This document shows positions 24,439 through 33,159 of a stretch of DNA of 49,394 bases, piece after piece (the stretch's first letter is position 1; every line of letters starts with the position of its first letter). Source of the stretch: an uncultured Clostridia bacterium (lineage in GTDB: Bacteria; Bacillota; Clostridia; Christensenellales; Borkfalkiaceae); contig CANQUN010000008.1 of NCBI GenBank assembly GCA_947627065.1, positions 1 through 49,394 of the forward strand. The letters run 5' to 3'. The position numbers were made by a program, and so were the translations under genes. Under the pieces are notes generated by a model. The model did no database searches. It was given only the letters and a program-made list of their open reading frames with translations, and was not told the origin of the DNA.

Positions 24439-25386
24439 ATGTATTCGGCAATGGATTACGTGTACCGCGTTTACAAGGAAAAGAGTTTTACCAAGGCCGC
24501 AAAGGCGCTGTTCGTGTCGCAGCCCGCGCTGTCGGCTTCGGTCAAGAAAACCGAGGAGGAACTCGGGGCCGAACTGTTTGACCGACGCTCGTCGCCCGTG
24601 TCTCTGACAGAGGCGGGCAAGGCCTACATAGAGGCGGCCGAGCAGATCTACGCGGTCATGGCAAACCTGAAGGAGCGGATTGACGACATAAACAGCCTTA
24701 AGACGGGCGCGATTACGGTGGGCGGAACCAACTTTGTCTCCTCGTGCGTCATTCCCGAAATCGTCAAGAATTATACGGCGAAGTTTCCCGGTATCAAACT
24801 CGACCTCGTGGAGTCCACTTCGGAAAACCTCAAGAACCTCGCGCTCGCGGGTGAGGCGGACGCCGTGATAGACTACGACTTTGACGGCGAACTGTTTGAA
24901 ATAACGCCCATGCGTGAAGAACGCATTTACCTGTCCGCAGCCAAGGATTCGCCCGTGGCCGCCGCGCTTGCCGCCCACGCGCTGACCGCCGCGGACATAC
25001 GCAAAGGCAGGGCTGAAAGCGTGCCCGCGCTCGACCTTTCGGCCGTCGAGGACGCTTCCTTCCTCCTACTCAAAAAGGGCAACGACATGCACGACCGCGC
25101 CGTGCGCATCTTCCGCGAGGCCGCCGTCCGCCCGCACGTCGTACTCATGCTCGACCAGCTGATGACCTCTTACAACCTCTCTTGCAAGGGGCTGGGAATG
25201 GCGTTTGTGCCCGACACCCTAATCGAGGCCGCGCCCCAGCGGAACGCCGTGTACTTCCGCATCTGTTCTCCCCACGCCAAGCGCACCCTCGCCGTGGCGA
25301 GGAAGAAAGGCCGTTACCGCAGCAAGGCCCTCGGCGCGTTCATCGCCGCCGCAGTCGAGACATTTGGCGGCAAGAACATGGGCTGA
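24439..25386 (+). CDS. LysR-family regulator of aspartase
   Basis: 315 aa from ATG at 24439 with SD GGAGG. An N-terminal LysR helix-turn-helix (SFTKAAKALFVSQPALSASVKKTEEELG) is followed by a two-lobe effector domain (about 90-295). A product-responsive activator or repressor of aspA is inferred from the divergent arrangement and shared operator; the effector might be aspartate or fumarate. The upstream in-frame extension lies in promoter DNA and is not used. Confidence 0.93.
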   Translation: MYSAMDYVYRVYKEKSFTKAAKALFVSQPALSASVKKTEEELGAELFDRRSSPVSLTEAGKAYIEAAEQIYAVMANLKERIDDINSLKTGAITVGGTNFVSSCVIPEIVKNYTAKFPGIKLDLVESTSENLKNLALAGEADAVIDYDFDGELFEITPMREERIYLSAAKDSPVAAALAAHALTAADIRKGRAESVPALDLSAVEDASFLLLKKGNDMHDRAVRIFREAAVRPHVVLMLDQLMTSYNLSCKGLGMAFVPDTLIEAAPQRNAVYFRICSPHAKRTLAVARKKGRYRSKALGAFIAAAVETFGGKNMG

Positions 25387-25393
25387 AACGGGC

Positions 25394-25418
25394 GTTTTTG
25401 TGAGATTCGGGGGTTTTT
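25394..25418 (+). repeat. 27-bp dispersed element after the LysR gene
   Basis: Near-consensus copy TTTTTGTGAGATTC-GGGGG. It lies just after the stop codon. A second copy (25542-25568) lies beyond the terminator. Confidence 0.6.
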
Positions 25419-25492
25419 ATAAATGCGTAAAGTCGTCTCCCGTGAGTTTTTGTAAGTGTGTAAGGGTTATTCGAGAGATTTTGTAAATGTAA

Positions 25493-25527
25493 ATGCGCCC
25501 CGCGGAACGCGGGGCGCATGGTTTTTT
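25493..25527 (+). terminator. Terminator of the LysR gene
   Basis: A perfect 12-bp stem ATGCGCCCCGCG / CGCGGGGCGCAT, loop GAA, then GGTTTTTT. Confidence 0.85.
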
Positions 25528-25541
25528 GGGTAAGAATGCCG

Positions 25542-25568
25542 TTTTTTGTGAGATTCAGGGCGCTTTTT
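25542..25568 (+). repeat. 27-bp dispersed element
   Basis: TTTTTGTGAG, ATTCA, GGGCGCTTTTTT. It lies between the convergent LysR and SGNH genes. Confidence 0.6.
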
Positions 25569-25604
25569 TATCACTCGTTCTGTTTGGAAAAGCGGGGTCG
25601 GCCG

Positions 25605-26339
25605 TCAGTTGTTGAGCATTACTTCAAGAAGCATGTCGGCGGTCAGCCTGTTCATGGAGCGGGACGGGTGGTTGGCCCTGTTGGCGAGCAGTTCGGTGGT
25701 GTCCACGCCGTAGCCGTTCATCTTTTTCCAGCGGGCGTAGAGGTCGCACACGGGCACGTTCAGGTCCGCGGCAACTTTGCGCGCCGCCGCCGCGTAACGG
25801 TCCAGAACCCCGTCGCCGACGAGCCGCACGACGTCTTTGGTACAGTTTTTGACGAAGGGCGCGGCCTCGTTGGCAACGCGGACGGACAAGTGGTCGGCAG
25901 CGGTGTTGGGAGTCATGAGTATAACCTCGCCGCCCGCATTTTTAAGGGCGGAGATTATCTTTTTGAGGTCGGCGGCGTAAGCATCCAGCGCGGCGTCGCC
26001 ACCGCCGCAGTCGTTAAGACCGAAGCACACGATCGTGAGGTCGGGCGAAAAACTCAGCACGTCGCGCTCGAGACGGGCAAGCCCTCCCTTTGCCGTGTCG
26101 CCCGAAATACCCGCGTTCACGCACACAATGCTCGAGCGCGGAAACAGTTCGTACAGCCTTTCCTTGAGATACTCGCCGTAGGAGTATTTCTCCTCGTAAA
26201 CCGTCTCGAGACTGCTGTCCGACACGGCGTAAATTTCAAAGCAGCCCTGCGTCATGCTGTCGCCGAGAAAGGCGATGCAGGCGGGGCGTGTAGAACGGGA
26301 ATCGAGGTTCCGTTTTGCAATCTTCTCTATTATCTTCAT
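25605..26339 (-). CDS. Cytoplasmic SGNH/GDSL hydrolase
   Basis: 244 aa, no signal peptide. Block I is FLGDSMTQG (Ser nucleophile about residue 28), block II has NAGISGD, block III is FGLNDCGGG, and the block V His is in ANHPS near residue 225. This is a full SGNH esterase set acting on acyl or acetyl esters. SD GGAG precedes the ATG. It is the last gene of the tyrS-methylase-SGNH run. A minus-oriented 27-bp element (26355-26378) sits in the gap before it. Substrate unknown; carbohydrate O-deacetylation is common in the family. Confidence 0.88.
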   Translation of the reverse strand: MKIIEKIAKRNLDSRSTRPACIAFLGDSMTQGCFEIYAVSDSSLETVYEEKYSYGEYLKERLYELFPRSSIVCVNAGISGDTAKGGLARLERDVLSFSPDLTIVCFGLNDCGGGDAALDAYAADLKKIISALKNAGGEVILMTPNTAADHLSVRVANEAAPFVKNCTKDVVRLVGDGVLDRYAAAARKVAADLNVPVCDLYARWKKMNGYGVDTTELLANRANHPSRSMNRLTADMLLEVMLNN

Positions 26340-26354
26340 ATACTCTCCAAGGGC

Positions 26355-26378
26355 AAAAGTGCCCTTTTTCGCACATTT
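26355..26378 (-). repeat. 27-bp dispersed element
   Basis: CAAAAGTGCCC-TTTTT-CGCACATTTTCG. It sits between the methylase stop codon and the SGNH gene's ribosome binding site. Confidence 0.55.
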
Positions 26379-26444
26379 TCGCGTATTTTTGCGGGCGGTG
26401 TGTCTCGCGGGGTCTTGCCCGCCGTTTGCGGCGTTTCCCGCCCG

Positions 26445-27548
26445 TTATTTATAATTTCTTATGATGAGGTGAACGGCGGCGCGGTCGTTTCTGCCGCGGA
26501 CACAGCAGGTGTACCTGTTGTCAAAGGCCTCCACCTCGTAGCCGCCGCAGCTGTACAACTCGTCGATGAGCGGGGTGTTTTTTATGACGAGCAGGAACCT
26601 GGCCTTGGTTGAAGCGAGCCGTTCGGCAAGCCGCCTGTGCTCCTTTTCGCCAAAGGCGTATTCTTCATAATCTGAAAAGTCGGAGTCGTACGGCGGGTCG
26701 AGAAAGACAAAGTCGTCATCGTTCAGCCCGTCGAACACGGCGCCGAAATCGCCGCACATGATCTCTGCGCGGGACAGGACGGACGCCGCGCTTTCCGCCG
26801 CGTGAATCTTGGCGGCAAAGTTCTTGCCGTTGTACGAGATGCCGCCGTACGGGACGTTGAACTCCCCCTTCCTGTTGTATCTGAAAAGCGAGCCGTAACA
26901 AAATTCCCTGACGAAGAAGTAAACGGCGGTGATGTACTCGCGGGAAAGGAAGAGGCCCGCGCCCGTCGCGTCGGCGTTGAGCAGACCGCGCAGGTAGTTG
27001 TAAAAGCCTGCGGTAAAGCCCGTTACCGTGTTGGAAAAGATGTCCTCTTCCGAAATAAACCCCCTTTTTCGCGCATTATCCGCGGTGTGGATAAGTTTTG
27101 CAAGGACGGATTTTTCCACCTCGCTTTCAAATTCGCCGCCGCCCGGCAAGACGTGCGATTCCCGTGAAACACTGTCCGCAACCTCTTGGGCAACGGGTCG
27201 GACGGCGGCCGCAAGAGCCGCCGCGTCATTGTCCGCCATGTATCCGTCGAACGCCGCACGCAACTTTGGCACGGCCTCGGCCGCGGCGCGTTTGAGTTTG
27301 CACCAGTCGCCGTCTATGGCTTTGAGGCAGGCAAAAAACCTGCCGTTACGCCCTGCAACGTAACGGTAAAAGCCCATGAGATTTTGGGAAATATCGTTGA
27401 TAACCGCTGATTCGGGGCACTTTTTGAAAAACAGCGCGCCTCCTCCGAAGAAGGGTTCGACGTACCGTGCGTAATTTTCGGGCAGGTATCTTTCGATAAC
27501 GCCAAGTTCGGCGCTCTTGCCGCCCGGCCACTTGATGATGGGCTGCAT
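26445..27548 (-). CDS. dam: Adenine-N6 DNA methyltransferase, D12 class
   Basis: 367 aa. It has KWPGGK at residues 6-11, YVEPFFGGGALFF (SAM-binding motif I, 29-41) and the catalytic DPPY at 284-287. The order is that of Dam/M.DpnII-type enzymes, but the protein is about 90 residues longer because of a helical insert at roughly 60-180. No restriction enzyme gene is adjacent, so it may be an orphan epigenetic methylase. Its ATG overlaps the tyrS stop as TGATG, so it is co-translated with tyrS. KKCPES (about 42-47) is encoded by sequence resembling the dispersed element. Confidence 0.9.
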   Translation of the reverse strand: MQPIIKWPGGKSAELGVIERYLPENYARYVEPFFGGGALFFKKCPESAVINDISQNLMGFYRYVAGRNGRFFACLKAIDGDWCKLKRAAAEAVPKLRAAFDGYMADNDAAALAAAVRPVAQEVADSVSRESHVLPGGGEFESEVEKSVLAKLIHTADNARKRGFISEEDIFSNTVTGFTAGFYNYLRGLLNADATGAGLFLSREYITAVYFFVREFCYGSLFRYNRKGEFNVPYGGISYNGKNFAAKIHAAESAASVLSRAEIMCGDFGAVFDGLNDDDFVFLDPPYDSDFSDYEEYAFGEKEHRRLAERLASTKARFLLVIKNTPLIDELYSCGGYEVEAFDNRYTCCVRGRNDRAAVHLIIRNYK

Positions 27549-28753
27549 CAGCCGAGGACCACCTTTATCCTTATTTTCTTGCCCTTGTGCAGCACAAATT
27601 CACCCGCCTGCACGACAGAATCGGGCAGCGGCGCGAATATCTCGGTTACCTTTACGCCGTCCACCGAAACGCCTCCGCCTTCTATCAGCCTGCGCGCTTC
27701 CCCGCGGGAAGAGGCAAGCCCCGTTGCAACCAACACGTCGAGAACGGTGGCCGTGTCCTTGGGAACGGTGCGTTCGGGCATATCCCCGCCGCCCCCGAAG
27801 GCCGCGCGTGCCTGCCGGAGCGCCTTGTCGGCATTTTCCTTGCCGTGAACCAGCCGCGTTACCTCGTAGGCAAGCCGCTCCTTGGCGGCGTTTATCCTCT
27901 CGTCGGTGTGGGCGGTAAGTTCGGCTATTTCCTCAAGGTCCATGAAGGTCAAAAGTTTCATGCACTCGGCAACCTTGACGTCCTCCACGTTGCGGAAGTA
28001 TTGGAAGAAATCGTAAGGAGAGGTCTTGTTTTCGTCAAGCCACAGCGCGCCCTTGGCGGTCTTGCCCATCTTCTTGCCCTCGCTCGTGAGCAGCAGCGTG
28101 AAGGTCATGGCAAAGGCGTCCTTGCCTTCCTTGCGCCTTATGAGGTCGGCGCCCGCCAGCATGTTGGACCACTGGTCGTCGCCGCCCAGTTCGAGCAGGC
28201 AGCCGTACTTTTTATACAGATGCAGAAAATCGTACCCCTGCATCAGCATGTAGTTGAATTCGAGAAAGGACAGCCCTTTTTCCATCCTCGTCTTGAAGCA
28301 CTCGGCCGTAAGCATCCTGTTCACCGAGAAATAGACGCCTATATCACGCAAAAAGTCCACATAGTTGAGGTTGAGCAGCCAGTCGGCATTGTTTTCGACA
28401 ACGGCGGGATTGTCGCCCTCAAAGGTGATGAAACGCCCCATCTGGCGTTTGAAGCATTCGACGTTGTGCGCAATGGTTTCCTTTGTCATCATGGCGCGCA
28501 TGTCCGTTCTGCCCGAAGGGTCGCCCACCATGGCGGTGCCGCCGCCGATGAGCACGATGGGCTTGTGCCCCGCACGCTGCATGTGCGCCATGGCCATTAT
28601 GGGAATGTAATGGCCAATGTGCAGGCTGTCCGCCGTCGGGTCGAAACCGACGTAAAAGGGAACCTTTTCGCTATCCAGCGTCTTGTAAAGTTCGTCTTCG
28701 TAAACGGTCTGTTTGATAAATCCTCTCGAACGGAGTGTGTCGATTACGTTCAT
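27548..28753 (-). CDS. tyrS: Tyrosine--tRNA ligase
   Basis: 401 aa from ATG at 28753 with SD GAGGAG. A class I synthetase: YVGFDPTADSLHIGH (HIGH at 45-48), GGDDQWSN (190-197) and the KMSKS-equivalent KMGKT (about 228-232). A C-terminal S4 RNA-binding domain (about 335-400) ends in IRIKVVLG. It charges tRNA-Tyr. A frame extension upstream of 28753 lies in leader DNA. It shares its message with the methylase. Confidence 0.97.
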   Translation of the reverse strand: MNVIDTLRSRGFIKQTVYEDELYKTLDSEKVPFYVGFDPTADSLHIGHYIPIMAMAHMQRAGHKPIVLIGGGTAMVGDPSGRTDMRAMMTKETIAHNVECFKRQMGRFITFEGDNPAVVENNADWLLNLNYVDFLRDIGVYFSVNRMLTAECFKTRMEKGLSFLEFNYMLMQGYDFLHLYKKYGCLLELGGDDQWSNMLAGADLIRRKEGKDAFAMTFTLLLTSEGKKMGKTAKGALWLDENKTSPYDFFQYFRNVEDVKVAECMKLLTFMDLEEIAELTAHTDERINAAKERLAYEVTRLVHGKENADKALRQARAAFGGGGDMPERTVPKDTATVLDVLVATGLASSRGEARRLIEGGGVSVDGVKVTEIFAPLPDSVVQAGEFVLHKGKKIRIKVVLG

Positions 28754-28954
28754 TTTGTCTCCTCTGCGGCATAGCCCGCCGGACGGCAATGGTAAATTTT
28801 GCCGTTGCATTCTCTTGTACATCGGCCGCGGCTTGCGCCGTGCGGCGCGGTTCGCCCGCTTTATGCCGTGCGGAATTTCCCGCCCCGTCATGACGCGGGA
28901 TTTTCCTCTGACAGGCGTGCGGTAAATTTTCCGCCGACCGAAATATACACATAT

Positions 28955-28983
28955 ATTTTAATATTACAAAGAATTTCTGTCAA
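28955..28983 (-). promoter_or_regulatory. Promoter of the tyrS operon
   Basis: Minus strand TTGACA (28983-28978), 17-nt spacer, TAAAAT (28960-28955). The leader of about 195 nt is GC-rich, with inverted repeats but no clear T-box. It contains AACCGCG, which falls short of the full T-box consensus. Confidence 0.75.
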
Positions 28984-29042
28984 GCAAATCCCCGTTCTTT
29001 TGGCAAGAAGGGAGGCGCAAGAGGAAAAGTGCATTAAAACGA

Positions 29043-29071
29043 TTGAAAAATTTTTTGGGATATGGTATACT
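29043..29071 (+). promoter_or_regulatory. Promoter of the IscU-like/GGGtGRT operon
   Basis: TTGAAA, 17-nt spacer, TATACT, 29 nt before the start codon. SD GGAGG follows. Confidence 0.75.
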
Positions 29072-29099
29072 GTTCATAACCATAACGGAGGAACACATT

Positions 29100-29792
29100 A
29101 TGCAATATTCGCGTGAAGTTGAAGAGATGGTATGCGTGGCAAAAGGACCCAAGCACGGCCCCGCCCCCATACCCGAAGAAGGCAAGTGGGTAATGGCCAA
29201 AGAGATATCCGACATTTCGGGTATGACCCACGGAATAGGCTGGTGCGCACCCCAGCAGGGCGCGTGCAAACTGTCGCTCAACGTCAAGAACGGCGTCATA
29301 GAAGAAGCGCTGGTTGAAACGATAGGCTGTTCGGGCATGACCCATTCGGCGGCCATGGCAAGCGAGATTCTCCCCGGCAAGACCATTCTCGAAGCGCTGA
29401 ACACCGACCTTGTGTGCGACGCGATAAACACCGCCATGAGAGAACTGTTTTTGCAGATAGTTTACGGCAGAACGCAGTCGGCTTTCTCTGAAGGCGGCCT
29501 GCCCGTAGGCGCGGGACTCGAAGATTTGGGCAAGGGCCTGCGCTCGCAGGTTGGCACCATGTACGGCACGCGGCTGAAAGGCGCAAGGTACCTTGAGATG
29601 GCGGAAGGTTACGTTACCCGCCTCGCCCTCGACGAGGACATGCAGATAACGGGTTACGAATTTGTATCCCTCGGCAAGATGACCGATTTTATAAAGAAAG
29701 GCCTTTCGCCCAACGAGGCTTATGAAAAGGCCCTCGGCCGCTACGGCAGGTTTGACGGAGCGTACAAGTACATCGACCCCCGCAAGGAATAA
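29100..29792 (+). CDS. IscU/NifU-like iron-sulfur scaffold protein
   Basis: 230 aa from ATG at 29100 (SD GGAGG). Residues 35-125 match the IscU/NifU N-terminal fold: IGCSGMTHSAAMASEILPGK places Cys77 where IscU has its second ligand, with Cys49 or Cys56 and Cys106 as likely partners. A C-terminal extension of about 100 residues is not part of IscU. Such proteins assemble or carry Fe-S clusters. The pairing with a GGGtGRT gene 12 nt downstream recurs in gut anaerobes, and the joint function is not established. Confidence 0.85.
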   Translation: MQYSREVEEMVCVAKGPKHGPAPIPEEGKWVMAKEISDISGMTHGIGWCAPQQGACKLSLNVKNGVIEEALVETIGCSGMTHSAAMASEILPGKTILEALNTDLVCDAINTAMRELFLQIVYGRTQSAFSEGGLPVGAGLEDLGKGLRSQVGTMYGTRLKGARYLEMAEGYVTRLALDEDMQITGYEFVSLGKMTDFIKKGLSPNEAYEKALGRYGRFDGAYKYIDPRKE

Positions 29793-29804
29793 GGAGATAA
29801 TACC

Positions 29805-30806
29805 ATGGCACTGTTTGAAAGTTATGAAAGACGTATTGACAAGATAAATTCCGTTCTCAAAGAATACGGCATCGGTTCGGTTGAAGAATGCAAGGACATC
29901 TGCCTCTCCCGCGGAATCGACTGCGACAAGATAGTGAGAGAAACCCAGCCCATCTGCTTTGAAAACGCCGTTTGGGCTTACACCGTGGGCGCCGCCATAG
30001 CCATCAAAACGGGCTGCAAAAAGGCCGCGGACGCCGCCGCCGCGATAGGCGTGGGGCTTCAGTCCTTCTGCATACCCGGTTCGGTTGCAGAAAACAGAAA
30101 GGTGGGCCTCGGCCACGGCAACCTCGGCAAAATGCTCCTCAGCGAAGAGACCGAATGCTTCTGCTTCCTCGCGGGGCACGAATCCTTTGCCGCTGCGGAA
30201 GGGGCCATTAAGATCGCCCTCAACGCCAACAAGGTGAGGACCAAACCCCTCCGCGTAATCCTCAACGGCCTCGGCAAGGACGCCGCGATGATCATTTCCA
30301 GAATAAACGGGTTCACTTATGTCGAAACGGAATTCGACCCGTTTACCGAGACTGTCAAGGTCATGTATGAAAGGCCTTATTCGGACGGGCCGCGCGCAGC
30401 CGTCAAGTGCTACGGCGCGGACAACGTGCCCGAGGGCGTTGCCATAATGAAACTCGAAAAGGTGGGCGTTTCCATAACGGGCAACTCCACCAACCCGACG
30501 AGGTTCCAGCACCCCGTCGCCGGCACCTACAAGAAATGGTGTGTGGAAAACGGGTTTAAGTACTTCTCCGTGGCTTCTGGCGGCGGAACGGGCAGAACCC
30601 TCCACCCCGACAACATGGCGGCAGGCCCCTCTTCTTACGGCATGACGGACACCATGGGTAGAATGCACTCGGACGCGCAGTTCGCAGGCTCCTCCTCCGT
30701 CCCCGCTCACGTGGAAATGATGGGTCTCATCGGCATGGGCAACAACCCCATGGTCGGCGCAACGGTTGCCGTTGCCGTAGCCGTGGAAGAATCCTTCAAG
30801 AAGTAA
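29805..30806 (+). CDS. GGGtGRT protein of unknown function
   Basis: 333 aa. The namesake motif GGGTGRT lies at residues 259-265, in a Gly-rich C-terminal half (HPDNMAAGPSSYGMTDTMGRMHSD). Ten cysteines are spread through the protein (for example C29, C33, C40, C118, C120), which would suit a metal or Fe-S site. It starts with SD AAGGAG and follows the scaffold gene by 12 nt, so the two are one operon. I infer that it receives a cluster from the scaffold. No catalytic activity is known to me for the family. Confidence 0.9.
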   Translation: MALFESYERRIDKINSVLKEYGIGSVEECKDICLSRGIDCDKIVRETQPICFENAVWAYTVGAAIAIKTGCKKAADAAAAIGVGLQSFCIPGSVAENRKVGLGHGNLGKMLLSEETECFCFLAGHESFAAAEGAIKIALNANKVRTKPLRVILNGLGKDAAMIISRINGFTYVETEFDPFTETVKVMYERPYSDGPRAAVKCYGADNVPEGVAIMKLEKVGVSITGNSTNPTRFQHPVAGTYKKWCVENGFKYFSVASGGGTGRTLHPDNMAAGPSSYGMTDTMGRMHSDAQFAGSSSVPAHVEMMGLIGMGNNPMVGATVAVAVAVEESFKK

Positions 30807-30949
30807 TCGTGGTTGCGGATTGAGTTTGCAAACCGACCCGGCTTTTGATGATTGACCGAAAGGCCGTTGGGGCTTTTGGGGTTACGGGTTGAGTTTGAAA
30901 CCGTCGGCCGCACCGATGTTGATTTGGAGTTTTGTTCCTCTTTCGAGGC

Positions 30950-30976
30950 AAAAGTCCCCTGAATCGCACAAAAACG
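30950..30976 (-). repeat. 27-bp dispersed element
   Basis: CAAAAGTCCCC-TGAAT-CGCACAAAAACG, a full-length copy just before the operon terminator. Confidence 0.7.
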
Positions 30977-30986
30977 CACAAAACTT

Positions 30987-31025
30987 AACGAGGCTCCGAC
31001 TTCTGTCGGAGCCTCGTTTGTTGTG
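30987..31025 (+). terminator. Terminator of the GGGtGRT operon
   Basis: A perfect 14-bp stem AACGAGGCTCCGAC / GTCGGAGCCTCGTT, loop TTCT, then a T/G-rich tract. Confidence 0.8.
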
Positions 31026-31149
31026 TTTTGGTGTTCGGGTTTATCCCGCCGAGGGGCGGTTTGAATGTCTTTAATTTTGTCCCGCAGTGGACACATGATT
31101 GGGTTTAACGTTTATCCATTAGCGGGCGGGTTGGTTTGAGCGACGGGTT

Positions 31150-31191
31150 GAAAAAGGGCAAGACCGTTTAATCGCTTAAAACGGCTTGCCC
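31150..31191 (-). terminator. Terminator of the ECF transporter gene
   Basis: Minus strand GGGCAAG and CCGTTT arms pairing across about 10 nt with one bulge, followed by TTTTTC. Confidence 0.7.
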
Positions 31192-31223
31192 GTGGAAAAT
31201 CGGCTTATCTGCAAAGTTTTCGG

Positions 31224-31802
31224 TTATTCGCGGGATTTGGCGAGCAGTTTTTTAAGACCCATCACCGCAAACGGGAGAAGGACGGTTTGCAGGAACATTC
31301 CGGGCATGCCCGCGGCGACCTGGCTCCACGCGGCGGCGGGAGTAATTGCCGACACCGACGAGAACACGAGCGCGAGCAGCAAGAACGCGGCCCTGCCTGC
31401 CGCCTGTGCGAGCACAACTGCGGGGAACGCCATCCAGCCGTTTTCGGCAATCTTTTTAGAAAAAGCCCCCGATATCACGGCAAAAACGGCAAGTTCGGCG
31501 GTCATGAAAGGCAGCCTTGCCAGCGCGGGCATGGGGTTTCCGAAGGCGTAAGTCAGCGCAAAACTCACGATGGGCGAGAGTATTCCCACGCCTAATCCCC
31601 ACACCGTTCCCAAAAGGCAGCCGCCGAGCAGAACGGGCAGGTACATGGGCATGAGAAGGACGCCGCCTTGCGCGCCGAATGCGGCGTGCACGAGTTGCGG
31701 CAGCACCACGGCAAGCAGCACAAGCCCCGCCGAAACAAGGCTCTTTACCGCAATTTTAACGCGTGCGGAACAGTTTCTCTTTACAAGAACGTTTTCCAAC
31801 AT
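31224..31802 (-). CDS. ECF transporter S component (substrate unknown)
   Basis: 192 aa with about six hydrophobic segments and little else: GLVLLAVVLPQLV, LPVLLGGCLLGTVWGLGVGILSP, FMTAELAVFAVISGAF, and a final VLLPFAVMGLKKLL. This is the pattern of small substrate-capturing ECF subunits, which work with a shared EcfA/A'/T module encoded elsewhere. The start at 31802 follows AAAGGAG. No riboswitch is visible that would reveal the vitamin or metal. It lies 86 nt after the aldo/keto reductase and may be co-transcribed with it. Confidence 0.75.
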   Translation of the reverse strand: MLENVLVKRNCSARVKIAVKSLVSAGLVLLAVVLPQLVHAAFGAQGGVLLMPMYLPVLLGGCLLGTVWGLGVGILSPIVSFALTYAFGNPMPALARLPFMTAELAVFAVISGAFSKKIAENGWMAFPAVVLAQAAGRAAFLLLALVFSSVSAITPAAAWSQVAAGMPGMFLQTVLLPFAVMGLKKLLAKSRE

Positions 31803-31888
31803 AGTTTTATTCACTCCTTTGATATTTTTCGGTTTATATTTCACCGCCGCAAGGCGCAAAAAACGGCCATTACGGGCGGCGCTTTACG

Positions 31889-33010
31889 TCAGTTTTCCAA
31901 CAGGGCCGCGGCGTCTTTGAGGTGCTTGCGTATGGGCAGGTGCTGCGGGCAGGCCTTTTCGCACTTGCCGCACGCTATGCACGCGGAAGCCTTCCCCTTG
32001 CCCTCCGTGGCTATCGTATACTCGCGTTTTGTGCGAAACATGGGGTTTCCGTGTTGGTGGTTGACCACGTGAAACACTTCGGGAATGGGGATTCTCATCG
32101 GGCAGCCCTCCACGCAATAGTGGCATTCGGTGCAGGGGATGGATCTGTCCACGGCGAGGGCGGCCTGCGCTTTGGCGATTACGACCTGCTCTTTCTCCCC
32201 AAGCGGGACGAAGTTTTTCATGTACGAAATATTGTCCTGCATCTGCTCCACGGACGACATGCCCGAAAGGACGGTTATGACCCCGCCGAGGGAAGCGGCG
32301 AAGCGGATTGCCCACGACGCGGGCGAAGCGGCGGGAGAGGCCGAGCGGAGTATCTCGCGGACCTCGGGAATGGGGTCGGCGAGGGCGCCGCCCTTGACGG
32401 GCTCCATTATCACAACGGGTTTGTTGTGCCGCGCCGCAATCTCCATGCACTCGCGCGAACGGACGCCCGGATTTTCCCAATCGGCGTAATTGACCTGAAG
32501 TTGGACAAATTCGGCCTCGGGGTGTTTGTCCAAAAGTTCATCGAGTAGCGGCGGGTCGGCGTGGAAAGAGAAACCGTAATGCTTTATAAGTCCTTTTTCT
32601 TTCTGCTCTTTGACAAAATCCCATATACCGTACTTGTCGTACACGGTGTAATTGTTGCGCTGGAAAGCGTGCAGCAGGTAGAAATCGAAATAGCCCGCGC
32701 CCGTGCGTTCGAGACTCGTGGCAAACTGCGCCTTGGCGCCCCGCTCGTCCTTTGCCATCCACGCGTTGAGTTTGGTGGCAAGCGTGTAACTCTCCCGCGG
32801 GTAACGCTCCACGAGCGCGGCACGGGCGGCCTTTTCGGACTCGCCGCCGTCGTAAACGTAAGAGGTGTCGAAATAGGTGAACCCCGCCTGCATGAACATG
32901 TCAACCATCTTTTTGGTCTGCTCAACGTCAATGGCGCCGTTTGCGAGTTTTGGCAGACGCATCAGCCCGAAACCGAGTTTGGGAATATTTTCCCCGAGAA
33001 ACTTTTCCAC
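31889..33010 (-). CDS. Aldo/keto reductase with two [4Fe-4S] clusters
   Basis: 373 aa. An AKR barrel (1-285) has FDTSYVYDGGESE (catalytic Asp/Tyr), ATKLNAW (Lys), FYLLHAF (His) and a C-terminal SGM nucleotide loop. It is followed by a bacterial ferredoxin-type tail with CTECHYCVEGCP and CIACGKCEKACP. This class passes electrons between Fe-S donors and carbonyl substrates. It is cytoplasmic. The start is GTG with SD GGGAG (6 nt). Its leader carries two tandem 40-bp repeats. The substrate is unknown. Confidence 0.92.
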   Translation of the reverse strand: MEKFLGENIPKLGFGLMRLPKLANGAIDVEQTKKMVDMFMQAGFTYFDTSYVYDGGESEKAARAALVERYPRESYTLATKLNAWMAKDERGAKAQFATSLERTGAGYFDFYLLHAFQRNNYTVYDKYGIWDFVKEQKEKGLIKHYGFSFHADPPLLDELLDKHPEAEFVQLQVNYADWENPGVRSRECMEIAARHNKPVVIMEPVKGGALADPIPEVREILRSASPAASPASWAIRFAASLGGVITVLSGMSSVEQMQDNISYMKNFVPLGEKEQVVIAKAQAALAVDRSIPCTECHYCVEGCPMRIPIPEVFHVVNHQHGNPMFRTKREYTIATEGKGKASACIACGKCEKACPQHLPIRKHLKDAAALLEN

Positions 33011-33037
33011 TTTGATCTCCCTTGTATGTTTTTATTA

Positions 33038-33122
33038 ACCGAGGCTGCCCAAGCCCCGCCGAGGTAAAATCTCTTGTTATAGCCGAGACTGCCGCGGACC
33101 CGCCGAGGCAAACCCTCTTGTC
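33038..33122. repeat. Two tandem repeats of about 40 bp in the reductase leader
   Basis: Units share CCGAG, CTGCC, CCGCCGAGG, AAA and CTCTTGT (first unit from about 33040, second from about 33081). They lie between the promoter (33131-33159) and the GTG start, so they are transcribed. Confidence 0.6.
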
Positions 33123-33130
33123 TTTTTTAT

Positions 33131-33159
33131 ATTATAAAACATTTTCACGGAAAAAGCAA
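33131..33159 (-). promoter_or_regulatory. Promoter of the reductase gene
   Basis: Minus strand TTGCTT, 17-nt spacer, TATAAT. The leader is about 115 nt. Confidence 0.65.

Noticed and set aside
28754..28948. Possible T-box leader upstream of tyrS
   Set aside because: The sequence contains AACCGCG, but the GGGTGG part is shortened. No terminator with a T-run or clear specifier loop is visible.
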